Positions 16,608 to 25,091 are shown, counted from the first letter of the stretch. The stretch is 64,000 nucleotides of DNA from Bacillota bacterium (GCA_023436585.1 JAEZIN010000002.1:1-64000); one strand, 5' to 3'. The notes: generated by a model from the letters alone, not told the origin. Numbers and translations are program-made.

Positions 16608-17552
16608 TCACCTTTCCACCCGGCCGAACCTGTAAAGCAGCAGCACCCGTTCCATGCCCTTGATAGCCTTCCACCAGTTTTCGCTGATGGCAAACTGCTT
16701 TGCATACTTGTCGTTGTTCTCAAACCAGCTCCAGGGGATAGGCCAAATGCCATTTGCAGGCCTTGTGTCAATCAGGAAGTCCAGCTCCGCCTGCACGATG
16801 TCCATATTCTCCCTGTAAAAGCGGCTGTCCGGGGACTGAATGTACCTGGACGGATGGACGCCGTAGAAGACCCACTTTGAGGTATCCCGTTCGATGGTAT
16901 CAGACACCAGCCTGTTAAGCGTGATTAACAGGAAATCACAATCGAAGCGGTCCTGAAGCTCTGCCTTTATAAGGCACTCCAGCAGCTCGATATATCCACC
17001 GATGCCCATATCGCCGCGCTTACCTGGCATTTTGAGCTTTTCGATCACCCCGGCGGCATACGCTTCCGCCTTATGGTACAGCGGTGATCCCTTTTCCCCC
17101 AGCAGCAAAATAACGCCCGCCAGTTCCGCCGTCAGGCCTATGCTTTCGTAGGTATTGGCTTCTTCGCTGAAGGTCCACCAGGGGGCGTGGGCATGCCCAT
17201 CATTGGTGGGGATGCTGAACATCCACCCGTATTCCCTTTGGTGCGCGCATTCCTCCAGATAGCGGAACGCTTTCCCCAGCATGGGCTCACGGAGTTCCCC
17301 GCAGCCTACTGCCCTCATCATCCTTATGGCTTGCAGCGTGGTATAGGGTGACGACTCGGGGTTCCAGCTATCCGGCTCCAGCGCATGGCCAAAGCCCCCG
17401 TCCGCATTCTGGTAGTAGGCCAGTTCCTGCAAAACCGCATCAGCCCTGCCGCCCTCAAAATGATATTGCCACAACTTTAAATCCACAGGCCTGGCGTTCC
17501 TGTGCATCCATTGTTTGATTTCCAAAAGGGACTGCGCCGTCAGTTTTTTCAT
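16608..17552 (-). CDS. Prenyltransferase/squalene-cyclase-like (alpha/alpha toroid) protein
   Basis: The 314-residue soluble protein has repeats seen in alpha6/alpha6-toroid proteins, such as LAYYQNADGGFGHALEPDSWNPESSPYTTLQAI and later NGIWPIPWSWFENN. No DXDD cyclase motif or zinc ligands of prenyltransferases are evident, so catalysis is doubtful. Many Firmicutes carry such proteins without assigned function. AAAGGAGGTA precedes the ATG at 17552. It is transcribed alone. Confidence 0.65.
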   Translation of the reverse strand: MKKLTAQSLLEIKQWMHRNARPVDLKLWQYHFEGGRADAVLQELAYYQNADGGFGHALEPDSWNPESSPYTTLQAIRMMRAVGCGELREPMLGKAFRYLEECAHQREYGWMFSIPTNDGHAHAPWWTFSEEANTYESIGLTAELAGVILLLGEKGSPLYHKAEAYAAGVIEKLKMPGKRGDMGIGGYIELLECLIKAELQDRFDCDFLLITLNRLVSDTIERDTSKWVFYGVHPSRYIQSPDSRFYRENMDIVQAELDFLIDTRPANGIWPIPWSWFENNDKYAKQFAISENWWKAIKGMERVLLLYRFGRVER

Positions 17553-17670
17553 ATGTACCTCCTTTTGCTGGTATCCGCCTTATTTTACCATATCGTCCGC
17601 ATGCTGCAAACTGCCTACTGCACATACACACATGCTTTCCAATATGGCTGCCGGGTTTCTTCTTTTTTAA

Positions 17671-17699
17671 TTGCCGCCTTCTGCCTTGCATGGTATAAT
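17671..17699 (+). promoter_or_regulatory. Sigma-A promoter of the acetate-family transporter
   Basis: TTGCCG (17671-17676), 17 bases, TATAAT (17694-17699), about 60 bases before the start codon. Confidence 0.75.
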
Positions 17700-17757
17700 C
17701 AGCAATTGTGTGGCGAAAAAGGCCACTATCAAGACAACTTTTATGGGAGGACTTATC

Positions 17758-18321
17758 ATGAGCACACCGGAACAAAAATCCCCCGCCGCCAATCCTGCCC
17801 CGCTGGGCCTGCTGGGATTCGGCATGACCACAGTGCTGTTGAACCTTCATAATGCCGGCCTTCTTCCCCTGTCCGCCGTAACCGTAGCCATGGGTTTTGC
17901 TCTGGGCGGCGCGGCGCAGATCGTCGCCGGCATCATGGAGTTTAAAAAGGGCAACACCTTCGGCGCGACGGCGTTCACGGCGTACGGTTTCTTCTGGTGG
18001 TCTCTGATTGTGATATGGGCCAACCCCGTCGCTGCCGTGCAGGCGGCTGACGCCAATTCCGTGGGCTTTTACCTATTATTGTGGGGTCTGTTTACGCTGG
18101 TGATGTTTGTTGGTACCCTCAAGCACAACCGGGCGACGCAGGTGGTGTTCGGGTCGCTGACCATCCTTTTCTTCCTGCTGGCCATCGGCGATTTCACCGG
18201 CACGCATGTGATCAAGACCATCGCCGGCATCGAGGGCATATTCTGCGGGCTGTCCGCAATCTACTCCTGCGCGGCGCAGATTATCAACGGCGAGTTTGGC
18301 AAAAAGGTTTTGCCACTGTAA
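17758..18321 (+). CDS. Acetate uptake transporter family protein (SatP/YaaH, GPR1/FUN34)
   Basis: This 187-residue protein has six hydrophobic helices. The family N-terminal motif [24 protein letters not shown] matches the NPaPLGL signature of acetate/succinate channels. [16 protein letters not shown] is the second conserved segment. The ATG at 17758 follows GGGAGGA. It probably exchanges acetate or succinate across the membrane, suiting a fermentative anaerobe. A cluster of hairpins follows at once. Confidence 0.9.
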   Translation: MSTPEQKSPAANPAPLGLLGFGMTTVLLNLHNAGLLPLSAVTVAMGFALGGAAQIVAGIMEFKKGNTFGATAFTAYGFFWWSLIVIWANPVAAVQAADANSVGFYLLLWGLFTLVMFVGTLKHNRATQVVFGSLTILFFLLAIGDFTGTHVIKTIAGIEGIFCGLSAIYSCAAQIINGEFGKKVLPL

Positions 18322-18331
18322 AATAATATCG

Positions 18332-18360
18332 CAGAGAGGATGGCAGCGCCATCCTCTCTG
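18332..18360 (+). terminator. Perfect hairpin after the acetate-family transporter
   Basis: CAGAGAGGATGGC and GCCATCCTCTCTG pair over 13 bases around AGC. A closely related hairpin recurs at 18567-18591. Confidence 0.6.
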
Positions 18361-18362
18361 CG

Positions 18363-18515
18363 TGTTAAAAAAGTGGCTGCGCCACTTTTTTGAGTTTTCC
18401 CTCGCTGCACTGCAAAATGGCTGTGCCATTTTGCGGCCGTTTGCTCGGGCAAGGTAGGAATTTCTTCGAAATTCTTGCGCAAACCACCGCACATGTCGCT
18501 GGTTTGCGATTTACA
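18363..18515. repeat. Dispersed repeat R1, copy B (inverted relative to copy A)
   Basis: It matches the reverse complement of 92-240 over about 130 bases. Internal hairpins are AAAAAAGTGGC-TGC-GCCACTTTTTT (18367-18391) and GCAAAATGGC-TGT-GCCATTTTGC (18412-18434). Their stems keep the pattern GGC-NNN-GCC although flanking bases differ from copy A, which suggests that the structure, not the exact sequence, is kept. Confidence 0.8.
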
Positions 18516-18516
18516 A

Positions 18517-18596
18517 TTGGAGGACTTCGGTCCTCCAATACCTCCTATGAGGTTTTTTGACAGTCTGAGAGGATGGCAACGCCATCCTCTCTTTTT
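18517..18596 (+). terminator. Three consecutive stem-loops, two with T-tracts
   Basis: TTGGAGGAC-TTCG-GTCCTCCAA (18517-18538) has a UUCG tetraloop. ACCTC-CTAT-GAGGT (18540-18553) is followed by TTTTT. GAGAGGATGGC-AAC-GCCATCCTCTC (18567-18591) is followed by TTTTT. At least the last two are good intrinsic terminators. Confidence 0.7.
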
Positions 18597-18661
18597 ATCG
18601 GCATTCTGCGCAGCTGTATTGCAAATGAACGGTAACAAAGTGTGTATTCCACCATGACACG

Positions 18662-18689
18662 TTGTTGCCTGAATTGTTCATGCTATAAT
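18662..18689 (+). promoter_or_regulatory. Promoter of the PNPOx-like gene
   Basis: TATAAT (18684-18689) with TTGTTG 16 bases upstream (18662-18667). The -35 is weak. Confidence 0.5.
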
Positions 18690-18717
18690 GATGCAAATAG
18701 TGCAGGAGGCGTTACAA

Positions 18718-19209
18718 ATGAGCAGGTATGAAGAAGGCCTACAATTAATCGAGGAAAGGTGCGGCAACGGAAAAGACAATGTCATGTCCCTCTCGACCAT
18801 CGCCATGGAATTAAGCTCAGAGGGAAAACCGCGTCCTTATATCCGTGATGTGGACGCGTATTACGAAGACGGCGTGTTTTATATTACTACTTGGGCGAAA
18901 TCAACGAAAATGTAGCAGATAGCGCAAAACAAGGAGGTCGCGTTTGCTGTTTGCTTCGAGTGGTTTTCCGGGAATGGCATTGGCGAAAACTTAGGATGGG
19001 TTTTAGACCCAAAAAACGCTGAGCTGCGAACGAAACTTCGAAAAGCATTTTCCAAATGGTACGACCACGCAAACAATGAACAGAATGAAAACTGCGTTAT
19101 TCTCGCAATCCGCATCACAAAAGCCACGGTTATCAAAGACCACGGTGCCGTGCGTTATAATATGGACTTTGAAAATAAGATAGAGTCAGAAGAAGGAAGA
19201 GTTATGTAA
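18718..19209 (+). pseudogene. PNPOx-like flavin-binding protein interrupted by an in-frame TAG
   Basis: Translation from ATG 18718 (GCAGGAGG upstream) gives MSRYEEGLQLIEERCGNGKD... up to TTWAKSTKM, then TAG at 18913-18915. The same frame continues without another stop to TAA at 19207-19209, giving QIAQNKEVAFAVCFEWF... . Together these make a 163-codon split-barrel protein of the pyridoxamine-5'-phosphate-oxidase-like family, with the usual YIRDVDAYYEDGVFYITTWAKSTKM..IAQN-EVA block. The stop falls at the Q/K of the KM-(K/Q)-QIA motif, so a single CAG-to-TAG change explains it. It could be a recent pseudogene, a read error, or a suppressed amber codon. Nothing else nearby suggests a recoding signal. 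Confidence 0.8.
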
Positions 19210-19378
19210 GGCATTAGGCCGTCCCTTACTGATGTGTTATACCACACATATAAAGGACATATTGCATAAAAGGGTTGTGCTATAGCCTGCCAAAAAGAAC
19301 TCCCCTGAAGGAAGCTTTTGACAGACTGAGATTGGATAGGCACCAATCATCTCGACTTGAAGTTTTCTTGAAAGGGGT

Positions 19379-19416
19379 GCGGGGATGCCTTCTTTTACAA
19401 AAGAAGGCATCCCCGC
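19379..19416. repeat. Family T stem-loop, copy 2, terminator of pgi side
   Basis: GCGGGGATGCCTTCTTTT pairs perfectly with AAAGAAGGCATCCCCGC. The preceding AAGTTTTCTTGAAAGGGGT resembles the lead-in of the other family T copies. It lies a few bases from the pgi stop. The remainder of 19210-19378 shows no gene. Confidence 0.7.
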
Positions 19417-19422
19417 TTTCAC

Positions 19423-20838
19423 TCACAAAATATATTCCTTCTTCGCCTCGGGCTTGCCGGTCATTTCCCGGCGCTTTTTCGCGTACTTTTCGTTTTCGTT
19501 GCCCAGCACCGCGTATGATGCGATTTTGCTTTCTTCCACGCCGGGCTGGTTGAAGGCATCGATGTCAAACAGCTCGCCGGCGTAGGCGGTAGCCATCTGG
19601 AAGAAGTACAGAAGCTGGCCAATGGTGTGGGCGTTAACTTCCGGCAGGGTGATCATTTGGCTCATGCGGCCGGCCCGGTACAATGCGTACTCGGTGCCCT
19701 GCAGCTCCGCGGCGATGAGGGCATTCAGGCTCTTGCCGCCCAGGAAGGCCACATCCGGGAACTCCCCGCAGCCGTGGGGAATGGACGACTCATTGCGGAA
19801 GGCGCCGACCCTCAGGAAGGTGATGATCTTGTCATAGGGGCCTTCGGTATACAGCTGCAATTGGCTGTGCTGGTCCGTGACGCCCAGCGCCTTGGTGGGG
19901 GTCTGGCCTACGTTTACGGCCATGCCCTTGCGGGTAGCGTTCTTGCCCAGGGATTCGGCCCAGAGCTGGCAGAACCAGTCGGCCATATATTTCAGGCTGT
20001 CAGCGTAGGGCATGACCACCTGCACATTGATGTCCAGATCCTGCATGGCGATGTACTGCAAAACCGCCTCCAGCAGCGCGGGGTTCTGCCACACATCGTC
20101 GTTCTTGCAGCGCTCGTCCATGTCCTTTGCGCCGGCGATCATAGCCCTTATATCAATGCCGCACACGGCGGCGGGCAAAAGGCCTACGGGGCACATCTCG
20201 GAGAAGCGGCCGCCCACGCTGGAAGGAATGTAGAACAAGCGGAAGCCTTCGGTCTTGGCCAGCTTGATCAGGTTGCCCTTTTCGGTGTCGGTGGTGGCAA
20301 TGATGTGCTTTTGCCAGTCCGCGCCGACTTCCTTTTTCAACAGCTCGCTGATGATCAGATACTGGCTCATGGTCTCGGCGGTGGCGCCGGATTTGGTAAT
20401 GATATTGAAGCAGGTGGTTTTGACATCGATGATGTCCAGCAGCGACTGCATCCGCTCCGGATCAATGTTGTCCTCCACATACAGCTTGGGGCCGTTCCGC
20501 TTTTTAGCGGGCAGCTCATTGTAGCGCAGGTGGTTCAAGGCCTGCTGCACGGCGATGGGGCCCAGGGCCGACCCGCCGATGCCCAGTACCACAAAGGTAT
20601 CGAAATCCCGGCGGACATCCGCCGCGGTCTTCTCCACCTCTGCAATAATCTCATTCTGGTTATAGGGCAGCTCCATCCAGCCCAGCCAGCCGGTTCCCCG
20701 GTTTTTCTGCAAAGCCTGGTTCGCCCTGGCGGCATAAACAGCCAGCGTATCCACCTGGCTTGCGTCGATCCCGTACTGCAGGCCCAGGGTGTCAGTCATC
20801 ATATGGTTGACGTCCAGCGTGATCCTTGGGTTGGACAT
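19423..20838 (-). CDS. pgi: Glucose-6-phosphate isomerase
   Basis: This 471-residue cytosolic enzyme interconverts glucose-6-P and fructose-6-P. The sugar-isomerase signature is present in VVLGIGGSALGPIAVQQAL and the phosphate loop in NIITKSGATAETMSQYLI. FYIPSSVGGRFSEMCPVGLLPAAVCG and the C-terminal FFQMATAYAGELFDIDAFNQPGVEESK complete the active site. The length is that of the short bacterial/clostridial PGI type. The ATG at 20838 follows GGAGGGGG. The gene is monocistronic, with family T hairpin 3' of it. Confidence 0.96.
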   Translation of the reverse strand: MSNPRITLDVNHMMTDTLGLQYGIDASQVDTLAVYAARANQALQKNRGTGWLGWMELPYNQNEIIAEVEKTAADVRRDFDTFVVLGIGGSALGPIAVQQALNHLRYNELPAKKRNGPKLYVEDNIDPERMQSLLDIIDVKTTCFNIITKSGATAETMSQYLIISELLKKEVGADWQKHIIATTDTEKGNLIKLAKTEGFRLFYIPSSVGGRFSEMCPVGLLPAAVCGIDIRAMIAGAKDMDERCKNDDVWQNPALLEAVLQYIAMQDLDINVQVVMPYADSLKYMADWFCQLWAESLGKNATRKGMAVNVGQTPTKALGVTDQHSQLQLYTEGPYDKIITFLRVGAFRNESSIPHGCGEFPDVAFLGGKSLNALIAAELQGTEYALYRAGRMSQMITLPEVNAHTIGQLLYFFQMATAYAGELFDIDAFNQPGVEESKIASYAVLGNENEKYAKKRREMTGKPEAKKEYIL

Positions 20839-20884
20839 TGAACTTCCCCCTCCAAAAATAGCATGCCAATAAAATGGTCAAGCC

Positions 20885-20890
20885 ATTATA
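20885..20890 (-). promoter_or_regulatory. -10 element of pgi
   Basis: TATAAT on the minus strand, 47 bases before the pgi ATG. No strong -35 is visible. Confidence 0.45.
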
Positions 20891-20989
20891 GCATATTTTT
20901 CCGAAAACGGAACAGCAAGTTAAAAAGGCACATGGAAAAATAAGCGGGAGGGATGGATTTTATGCCGGCCTCCGCCCCGCGATACGATG

Positions 20990-22441
20990 TCAAATTGAAT
21001 CCCGGCCTTCTGGGTTTATGAGCGCAAACGGCAGGTTGTATTGGGTAAAGTATTGGTGGGCGTAGCTGTTTTCCACCACATTGGCGACCATGCTTGCGTT
21101 GCCAGAAAACGCCTGATCGCCGATGACGGTAACACTGGCCGGTATGGCGGCCACCGTCAGTACCGCGCATTCCGCAAAGGCGTACGCGCCGATGGTTTGA
21201 ACGCCGGAAGGGATCCAAACATTGGTCATAAAATCGCAGGCCATGAACGTCCCGTCCCCGATGGATGTCACCGTGCCGGGAATGGCGATATCGCGGATAT
21301 TCCCGCAATAAGCAAACGTATAGGGTTCCAGCGCGGTCACGCCGTAGGGAATGTTCACATTCCTCAGGTCCGTGCAGTTGAAAAACGCCTGGGGCCCGAT
21401 GTACGTCACGCTGTCCGGAACCGCGATGCTGTACAGCTTCCCGCAAGTGGAAAACACGCCGGCCTCCAGCCTTGAAAGCCCCTTGGGCAGCACCACGTCC
21501 TTCAGCTTCGTGCAATTCATGAACGCGGATTCTCCGATGGCGGTCACGCTATCCGGTATGGTTACGGAAGTAAGGTTCACACAGGAGGAGAACGCCAGCG
21601 CGCCGATTTGCAGCGTGCCGTCGGGCACCTGGTAAATCTCATCCGTCAGCGTCTGGGGATAGGTGTGCAGCATCTTTTGCGCCTTGTCAAACAATACGCC
21701 GCCTACGACTTCAAAAACAGGATTGTCCGCCGCCACGGTCAGGGAGGAAAGGCTCAGGCAGCCATCCAAAAAACCGGTACCGATGCTCTTTACGCTGCCG
21801 GGGATATAAACGCTTTGCAGCGATGCGCAGCCGGCAAATGCCCCGCTGCCGATGCTTGATACGCTCCCGGAAACGGTAAGCGAGCCAAGCAGCTTGCAGC
21901 CGTTGAAGGCGTTCTCGCCAATGGCGGTCAGGCTGTCGGGGAGCGAAACGGTCACAAGCAGCTCGCTGCTTAAAAACGCGCCGCTCCCGATGAGAAGCGT
22001 CCCGGCAGGGATTTGGTAATCCGCCGCCGGCCTGCCTCTGGGATAGGTGTGAAGCTGCTTTTGCGTTTTGTCAAACAAAATGCCCTCCACCTGCTCAAAC
22101 ACGGGGTTGCCGGCAGCCACGTCAAAGGATGCGAGATATTCGCAGTTGGCGAATGTGCCGGGCGGGATGACGGTCAAACCGGCAGGAATCACAACGGAAG
22201 TGAACTGGTTTCCCATGATGGCCGCCTTGCCGATGGCAGCAACGGTATGGCCGTCCAATTGGTCCGGAATGACCAACGTGCCCGTTTCAGAACCCGTATA
22301 GAAGGTGATGGTAGCCTTGCCGCCCTCATCCAGTTCATACTGAAAGTCTCCGGCAGTGACGGTGCCTTGCGCATATGCCGGCGCTAAGCTCATTGCCGTC
22401 ATCAGGATCAAAATCAGCATCGCAACCGGCCTTTTCCTCAT
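20990..22441 (-). CDS. Secreted BspA-like leucine-rich repeat protein
   Basis: This 483-residue protein has a signal peptide ending near APAYA, then a solenoid of LRR_5 repeats (about 23 residues; LxSVxIPxSVTxIGxxAFxxCxxL). Two islands interrupt the repeats with the sentence-like motif GxLFDKxQKxLHTYP. It ends in a cap, ENSYAHQYFTQYNLPFAL, as in the three LRR proteins at 56.4-61 kb. No sortase motif or transmembrane anchor is seen. The ATG at 22441 follows GGGGAGAGG. Family members are surface or secreted proteins, often linked to adhesion, but the ligand is unknown. Confidence 0.88.
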   Translation of the reverse strand: MRKRPVAMLILILMTAMSLAPAYAQGTVTAGDFQYELDEGGKATITFYTGSETGTLVIPDQLDGHTVAAIGKAAIMGNQFTSVVIPAGLTVIPPGTFANCEYLASFDVAAGNPVFEQVEGILFDKTQKQLHTYPRGRPAADYQIPAGTLLIGSGAFLSSELLVTVSLPDSLTAIGENAFNGCKLLGSLTVSGSVSSIGSGAFAGCASLQSVYIPGSVKSIGTGFLDGCLSLSSLTVAADNPVFEVVGGVLFDKAQKMLHTYPQTLTDEIYQVPDGTLQIGALAFSSCVNLTSVTIPDSVTAIGESAFMNCTKLKDVVLPKGLSRLEAGVFSTCGKLYSIAVPDSVTYIGPQAFFNCTDLRNVNIPYGVTALEPYTFAYCGNIRDIAIPGTVTSIGDGTFMACDFMTNVWIPSGVQTIGAYAFAECAVLTVAAIPASVTVIGDQAFSGNASMVANVVENSYAHQYFTQYNLPFALINPEGRDSI

Positions 22442-22518
22442 ATGTGCCTCTCCCCGCCCACGGCTCTTATTTTCCATGCCACCTGTTTCTTTCGATTGAT
22501 GACATAATCATTTCCCAC

Positions 22519-22546
22519 ATTATACACCTTTGTCATAATTTTGCAA
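22519..22546 (-). promoter_or_regulatory. Sigma-A promoter of the LRR gene
   Basis: On the minus strand TTGCAA (22541-22546), 16 bases, TATAAT (22519-22524). Confidence 0.65.
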
Positions 22547-22547
22547 T

Positions 22548-22571
22548 CAAAAACAGCCCGGGAGGCGGGCT
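22548..22571 (-). terminator. Intrinsic terminator after the isomerase gene
   Basis: On the minus strand AGCCCGCCTCCCGGGCT is followed by GTTTTTG, 25 bases past the stop of the gene ending at 22596. Confidence 0.75.
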
Positions 22572-22595
22572 GTTTTCATCAACACTGGCCGATAA

Positions 22596-23411
22596 TCAAT
22601 CCTCAGGAAGTGAAACGGCTGCGGGCGAACCGGCCAGCACGCTCCTTAAAAAGCATATGCTTTGCTTCAGCGCCGCTTCATCCTCCGCCTGGGCGGCATA
22701 CGGCTCCAGAATCACATCGCCCTGATAGCGGATGGCATCCAGTTCGCGGCGCAGGTGCCAAAAATCGAAAATGCCCCTGCCTGGCAGGCAAAGCCGGCCC
22801 GCCGCGTCATAATCCAGCACATGGACGTGTATAAGCCTGTCTTTAAGGATGGGCAAAAACGCAAAAGGGTCCGCTCCGGCCTGATAGGCCTGCTTGATAT
22901 CCAGCACGAAGGAAAGCTCCGGGCATGCGACTTGTAAATACGCCGCATCCTCCGGCGTTTTCAGCGCGCACCAGGACACATTTTCCCAAGCGGGCTTTAT
23001 TCCCCGCTCCCTTGCCAAACCGCCTATGCGCCGCACCGTTTCCGTAAGCCTTGGCACCTTCGCCGCGCCCAGGCCGCCTTTGTAATCCGGCTGGCCGTGA
23101 AAAACATATACCTGGGCACCCATTGCCTGCCCGCAATCCAGCACGCCTTCCAAAATATGAAACGCGTCATCCCGCTGCCTTTTTGAGGCGCCGAACAGGT
23201 CGCCCTCAAACTGCGTTCCCTTGGCATGCACGGCCCGGCAGGGCAGCCCGCCCAGCCTTTCCCGCAGCAGCAGTCCAAATTCACGGGTGTATTCGCTGCG
23301 CGTTTCCAAAAAAATCTCGCAGGTGTCTATTTGAAAGCCGCGCAGTTTTTCCGCCGCGTCCTCCGTCTCCATCCGGCCGTAAAAGGCGGCGGAGGTAAGC
23401 CCCAGTCGCAT
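22596..23411 (-). CDS. Sugar phosphate isomerase/epimerase-like TIM-barrel protein
   Basis: The 271-residue product is of the xylose-isomerase-like AP-endonuclease 2 superfamily. It shows MRLGLTSAAFYG at strand 1, DTCEIFLET, VYVFHGQP, PAWENVSWCAL (with Glu ligand) and ELSFVLDIKQAYQAG, then LIHVHVLDYD. These Glu/Asp/His positions match the metal-binding barrel ends of the family. The substrate is unknown. Its ATG overlaps the stop of the HD-domain gene (TAATG), so the two are translationally coupled. Confidence 0.8.
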   Translation of the reverse strand: MRLGLTSAAFYGRMETEDAAEKLRGFQIDTCEIFLETRSEYTREFGLLLRERLGGLPCRAVHAKGTQFEGDLFGASKRQRDDAFHILEGVLDCGQAMGAQVYVFHGQPDYKGGLGAAKVPRLTETVRRIGGLARERGIKPAWENVSWCALKTPEDAAYLQVACPELSFVLDIKQAYQAGADPFAFLPILKDRLIHVHVLDYDAAGRLCLPGRGIFDFWHLRRELDAIRYQGDVILEPYAAQAEDEAALKQSICFLRSVLAGSPAAVSLPED

Positions 23412-23998
23412 TATTCCCCCCCGCCGGACAGCTCGTCCAGCGAAAGCCCGAAGCTGGGCACAAACTCCAGCATAAAAGCCTGTACCTCGGGAAGGTCGAT
23501 CTCCAGTATCGATTGATATACCGAAGCCTTGGCCTTAATAAACTCGCTGTTCCCGGCCTTCTCCTCCTCGACGCACTTGATGTAGGCACAGATGCGGTCG
23601 GCGGCCTTCACCAGCTTCCAGTCGTACGTATCCTCCCCGTGAATCAGGTACGGCTCATAAGCGGGCTGCAGGTCATTGGGCAGCATGGACAAAAGCTTTT
23701 GCTGCGCCAGCTCCTCCAGCTTTTTGTATTCGGTGCGCATGAAGGGGTTGTGGTACTTCACTGGCGTGGGCAGATCGCCCGTGATCACTTCCCCGGCGTC
23801 ATGATAAATGGCCAGGGCCATCACGTGCTCCGGGTTCACCTGCTTATGATAGCGCGTCACGGCGATGGCCGCCAGGCCGTGTGCGATGATGGCCGCCTGC
23901 AGGGCGTGCTCCATATCGTTTTCCGGCCGGATGTTGCGCATCAGACCCCAGCGCTGGATCAGTTTCATACGGGATAGATAAGCGAAAAAGTGTTTCAT
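23411..23998 (-). CDS. HD-domain 5'-deoxynucleotidase, YfbR-like
   Basis: This 195-residue protein begins MKHFFAYLSRMKLIQRWGLMRN and has the HD-fold metal ligands: His in NDMEHALQ, the HD pair in LAIYHDAGE, and Asp in KAADRICAYIKC. It matches the YfbR family that dephosphorylates deoxynucleoside 5'-monophosphates. AAGGAGA precedes the ATG at 23998. An upstream in-frame extension would run across the divergent TPP riboswitch and is rejected. Confidence 0.9.
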   Translation of the reverse strand: MKHFFAYLSRMKLIQRWGLMRNIRPENDMEHALQAAIIAHGLAAIAVTRYHKQVNPEHVMALAIYHDAGEVITGDLPTPVKYHNPFMRTEYKKLEELAQQKLLSMLPNDLQPAYEPYLIHGEDTYDWKLVKAADRICAYIKCVEEEKAGNSEFIKAKASVYQSILEIDLPEVQAFMLEFVPSFGLSLDELSGGGE

Positions 23999-24008
23999 TG
24001 GTATCTCC

Positions 24009-24036
24009 TTGACAGTATGGATGATTATGCTATAAT
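24009..24036 (+). promoter_or_regulatory. Promoter of the TPP riboswitch-thiT transcript
   Basis: TTGACA (24009-24014), 16 bases, TATAAT (24031-24036): nearly consensus sigma-A. It is divergent from the HD-domain gene. Confidence 0.85.
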
Positions 24037-24058
24037 CATACTCGAAAACTGCATCCAC

Positions 24059-24152
24059 CGCTAGGGGGGCAACACGGTTTTTCACCGTGGCTGAGAGGGG
24101 CAAAACCCGACCCTTAGAACCTGTGTAGGTAATCCTACCGTAGGGAAGCGGA
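24059..24152 (+). ncRNA. TPP (THI-box) riboswitch
   Basis: The THI-box landmarks appear in order: CTAGGGGGGC, GGCTGAGAGG, ACCCGACCCTTAGAACCTG, and the closing GGTAATCCTACCGTAGGGAAG. It binds thiamine pyrophosphate and here controls a thiamine transporter gene. A terminator follows in the expression platform. Confidence 0.96.
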
Positions 24153-24215
24153 GGGCACGGATTCAATTCGTGTCCAGCCTGAATTTTCCGTTTGGAAAAC
24201 CGGGCCTCTCTGTTT

Positions 24216-24248
24216 CCCGCGTGCGTTATGCCGCGGGTTTTTCGTTTC
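24216..24248 (+). terminator. Riboswitch expression-platform terminator
   Basis: CCCGCG (24216-24221) pairs with CGCGGG (24232-24237), followed by TTTTTCGTTT. It lies between the TPP aptamer and thiT, so ligand binding probably causes early termination. Confidence 0.85.
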
Positions 24249-24282
24249 TTGATGGATGCGCAAGAAAGGGAGGTATTCTATC

Positions 24283-24981
24283 ATGTGGGACTTGTTGTTT
24301 TCTTCGGCGCTTGCCGAGGGAGAGGCCGCTGCGGCGGCAGAACCGACCTGGCTGCAAAAACTCTTTGAAAAATTCGGGGAGGTTTCCACCACCGGCTGGA
24401 TCATCCTGGCGGTATTGATCCTTTTGTGGGCCGGCCTGACTGCCATCGCCAGGCAGAAGACGAAATGGTCGTCGAAGCTCCTGGCCTACGCGGCGCTGTC
24501 CATCGCGCTGGCTTTTGTGCTCTCCTACATCCGCCTGTGGCGCATGCCCCAGGGTGGCACCGTCACCCCCGCCAGCATGCTGCCGATGATGCTCTTTTCC
24601 TATGCCTTTGGCTTTGGCCCCGGCCTCATCGCTTCCCTGGCCTACGGCCTTTTGCAAGCCATCCAGGACCCCTATATCGTGGGCTTTTGGCAGTTTTTGC
24701 TGGACTACCCCATCGCCTATGCCATGATCGGCCTGATGGGCCTGCTCATGAAAAATCAGAAAAAGTGGACGCTGTACGCCGGGATGGCCGGGGTCAGCAT
24801 CCTGCGTATGGCCTGCCACACGCTAAGCGGCGTTTTATTCTTTGCGGAATACGCCGGCGAAATGAACCCCTGGGTTTACAGCCTGGGCTACAATTCCTTC
24901 GTGCTGGTGGACGCAGCCATCTGCCTGGCGGTAGCCGCCTTGGCCGCGCCCAGGGTTTTGAAAATGCTCAAAGCGAAATAG
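24283..24981 (+). CDS. thiT: Thiamine ECF transporter S component ThiT
   Basis: This 232-residue membrane protein is the substrate-binding subunit of an energy-coupling-factor transporter. It carries a non-canonical ~50-residue N-terminal extension with one extra hydrophobic segment (WIILAVLILLWAGL). The ThiT core follows: SIALAFVLSYIRLWRMPQGGTVTPASMLPMMLFSYAFGFGPGL, including the family's ...RmPqGGsvt motif, and YNSFVLVDAAIC near the end. The ATG at 24283 follows GGGAGG. No EcfA/EcfT genes are in the window, so it must share a module encoded elsewhere. Confidence 0.93.
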   Translation: MWDLLFSSALAEGEAAAAAEPTWLQKLFEKFGEVSTTGWIILAVLILLWAGLTAIARQKTKWSSKLLAYAALSIALAFVLSYIRLWRMPQGGTVTPASMLPMMLFSYAFGFGPGLIASLAYGLLQAIQDPYIVGFWQFLLDYPIAYAMIGLMGLLMKNQKKWTLYAGMAGVSILRMACHTLSGVLFFAEYAGEMNPWVYSLGYNSFVLVDAAICLAVAALAAPRVLKMLKAK

Positions 24982-24999
24982 GCGTAAGCTCCGCTCCTT

Positions 25000-25025
25000 G
25001 CCGCCGGGTTTCCGGCGGCATTTTT
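25000..25025 (+). terminator. Intrinsic terminator of thiT
   Basis: GCCGCCGG-GTTT-CCGGCGGC followed by ATTTTTC. Confidence 0.92.
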
Positions 25026-25027
25026 CA

Positions 25028-25074
25028 TGGAAAAAGAGGCCGCCGCGCTTCCCATTCCTCCGCACGGCAGCCTC
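25028..25074 (-). terminator. Intrinsic terminator of murA
   Basis: On the minus strand GAGAGGCTGCCG pairs with CGGCGGCCTCT (one mismatch), followed by TTTTC. It lies just past the murA stop. Confidence 0.75.
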
Positions 25075-25091
25075 TCAAACCTTTCGCATCC

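Noticed and set aside
19627..20841. 404-codon open frame opposite pgi
   Set aside because: It mirrors pgi exactly, starts and ends at its borders, and has shadow-type composition; pgi motifs are complete.
24155..24182. tRNA-like TTCAATTC segment after the TPP riboswitch
   Set aside because: It forms a simple local hairpin (CACGGATT/AATTCGTG), with no acceptor, D or anticodon arms.
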